DNA of 64,000 nucleotides. Source: an uncultured Paraprevotella sp. (GTDB taxonomy: Bacteria; Bacteroidota; Bacteroidia; Bacteroidales; Bacteroidaceae). Under the pieces are notes generated by a model. That model had not been told where the DNA came from. It saw only the letters and a program-made list of their open reading frames with translations, and did no database searches. How positions within the stretch are numbered: position 1 is the first letter of the stretch; each line of letters starts with the position of its first letter. The DNA lies in assembly GCA_944321365.1 (NCBI GenBank), contig CALULA010000008.1, forward strand, positions 1 to 64,000. The letters are read 5' to 3'. Position numbers and translations under genes: made by a program. Below, one piece after another: positions 63,950 to 64,000 of this stretch.

Positions 63950-64000
63950 CCCCCAACTTGCACGGTCCAGATTGCGATAACCTATCGCCTCGGCCACGTG
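63944..64000 (-). CDS. C-terminal end of a YifB/ComM-like Mg-chelatase-family ATPase (partial)
   Basis: The last 18 codons of a gene cut by the window edge: HVAEAIGYRNLDRASWGE then TGA. This ending is characteristic of the YifB/ComM family (C-terminal ...AEAI.YR.LDR..W). ComM is a hexameric helicase that extends branch migration during transformation-type recombination. Only the tail is visible, so this rests on one short motif. Confidence 0.6.
   Translation of the reverse strand, partial: HVAEAIGYRNLDRASWGE

Noticed and set aside
63693..63956. 87-codon frame antisense to the kinase end
   Set aside because: Crosses the kinase 3' end, array 6 and the YifB-like tail in a different frame.

Overview
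The window comes from a moderately GC-rich member of the Bacteroidales, most likely Bacteroidaceae or Prevotellaceae. Evidence for this: nearly every promoter that can be picked out has the Bacteroidota -7 element TAnnTTTG, several with a TTG/TTTG about 20 bp upstream. It also carries a type IX secretion core operon (PorP, GldK, GldL, GldM, GldN), many SpI and SpII signal peptides ending in Q/C, PorT-type barrels, DUF4954 and DUF2795 proteins, and the rpsU-xerC-hpf-tRNA-Thr order typical of the group. No rRNA, insertion sequence, phage or CRISPR array was seen; most of the window looks like stable chromosome.

Layout. 1-1.7 kb: tRNA-Thr, hpf, a XerC/D recombinase and rpsU, all on the minus strand. 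2.2-3.3 kb: malate dehydrogenase. 3.4-9.4 kb: an accessory minus-strand locus with a 94-aa protein and four exported proteins in two paralogous pairs (family order B-A-A-B, where A is a WG-repeat lipoprotein). 9.5-16.6 kb: an orphan ORF, an M24 aminopeptidase P, a gamma-carbonic-anhydrase-like hexapeptide protein and a large outer-membrane barrel. 16.6-24.1 kb: waaA, gltX, a 7TM-HD phosphohydrolase and priA. 24.1-30.3 kb: the AmmeMemoRadiSam pair (radical SAM plus a fused MEMO/AMMECR1 protein), an SDR, a Crp/Fnr regulator, an alpha/beta hydrolase and a PorT-like barrel. 30.4-36.5 kb: the T9SS core operon. 36.6-41.5 kb: DUF2795, cobalamin adenosyltransferase, a small conserved protein, a candidate small RNA, DUF4954 and a macrodomain protein. 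41.6-45.5 kb: a GH2 glycosidase and glmM. 45.7-54.4 kb: a MORN-repeat membrane protein, an MG2-type secreted protein, an ECF sigma/anti-sigma pair and metG. 55.2-63.8 kb: a TolC/adaptor/ABC export operon divergent from an NtrC-type response regulator and histidine kinase. The right edge cuts a YifB/ComM-like gene.

Two non-coding signals stand out. First, six separate intergenic regions carry arrays in which a 6-bp core (TGCGCA, or TGCGGA/TCCGCA) recurs at exactly 22-bp steps while the DNA between cores varies. I do not recognise this family; it is the best candidate here for something undescribed. Second, the export operon has a good sigma-54 promoter and, 88 and 110 bp upstream of its inferred start, two perfect TGTCCA-N5-TGGACA dyads spaced 22 bp apart. 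They lie between the operon and the sigma-54 activator gene, which gives a complete, testable regulatory circuit.

All calls come from reading sequence and motifs; no database search was run. Start codons were moved downstream from the longest ORF where a signal peptide, family N-terminus or promoter position argued for it.
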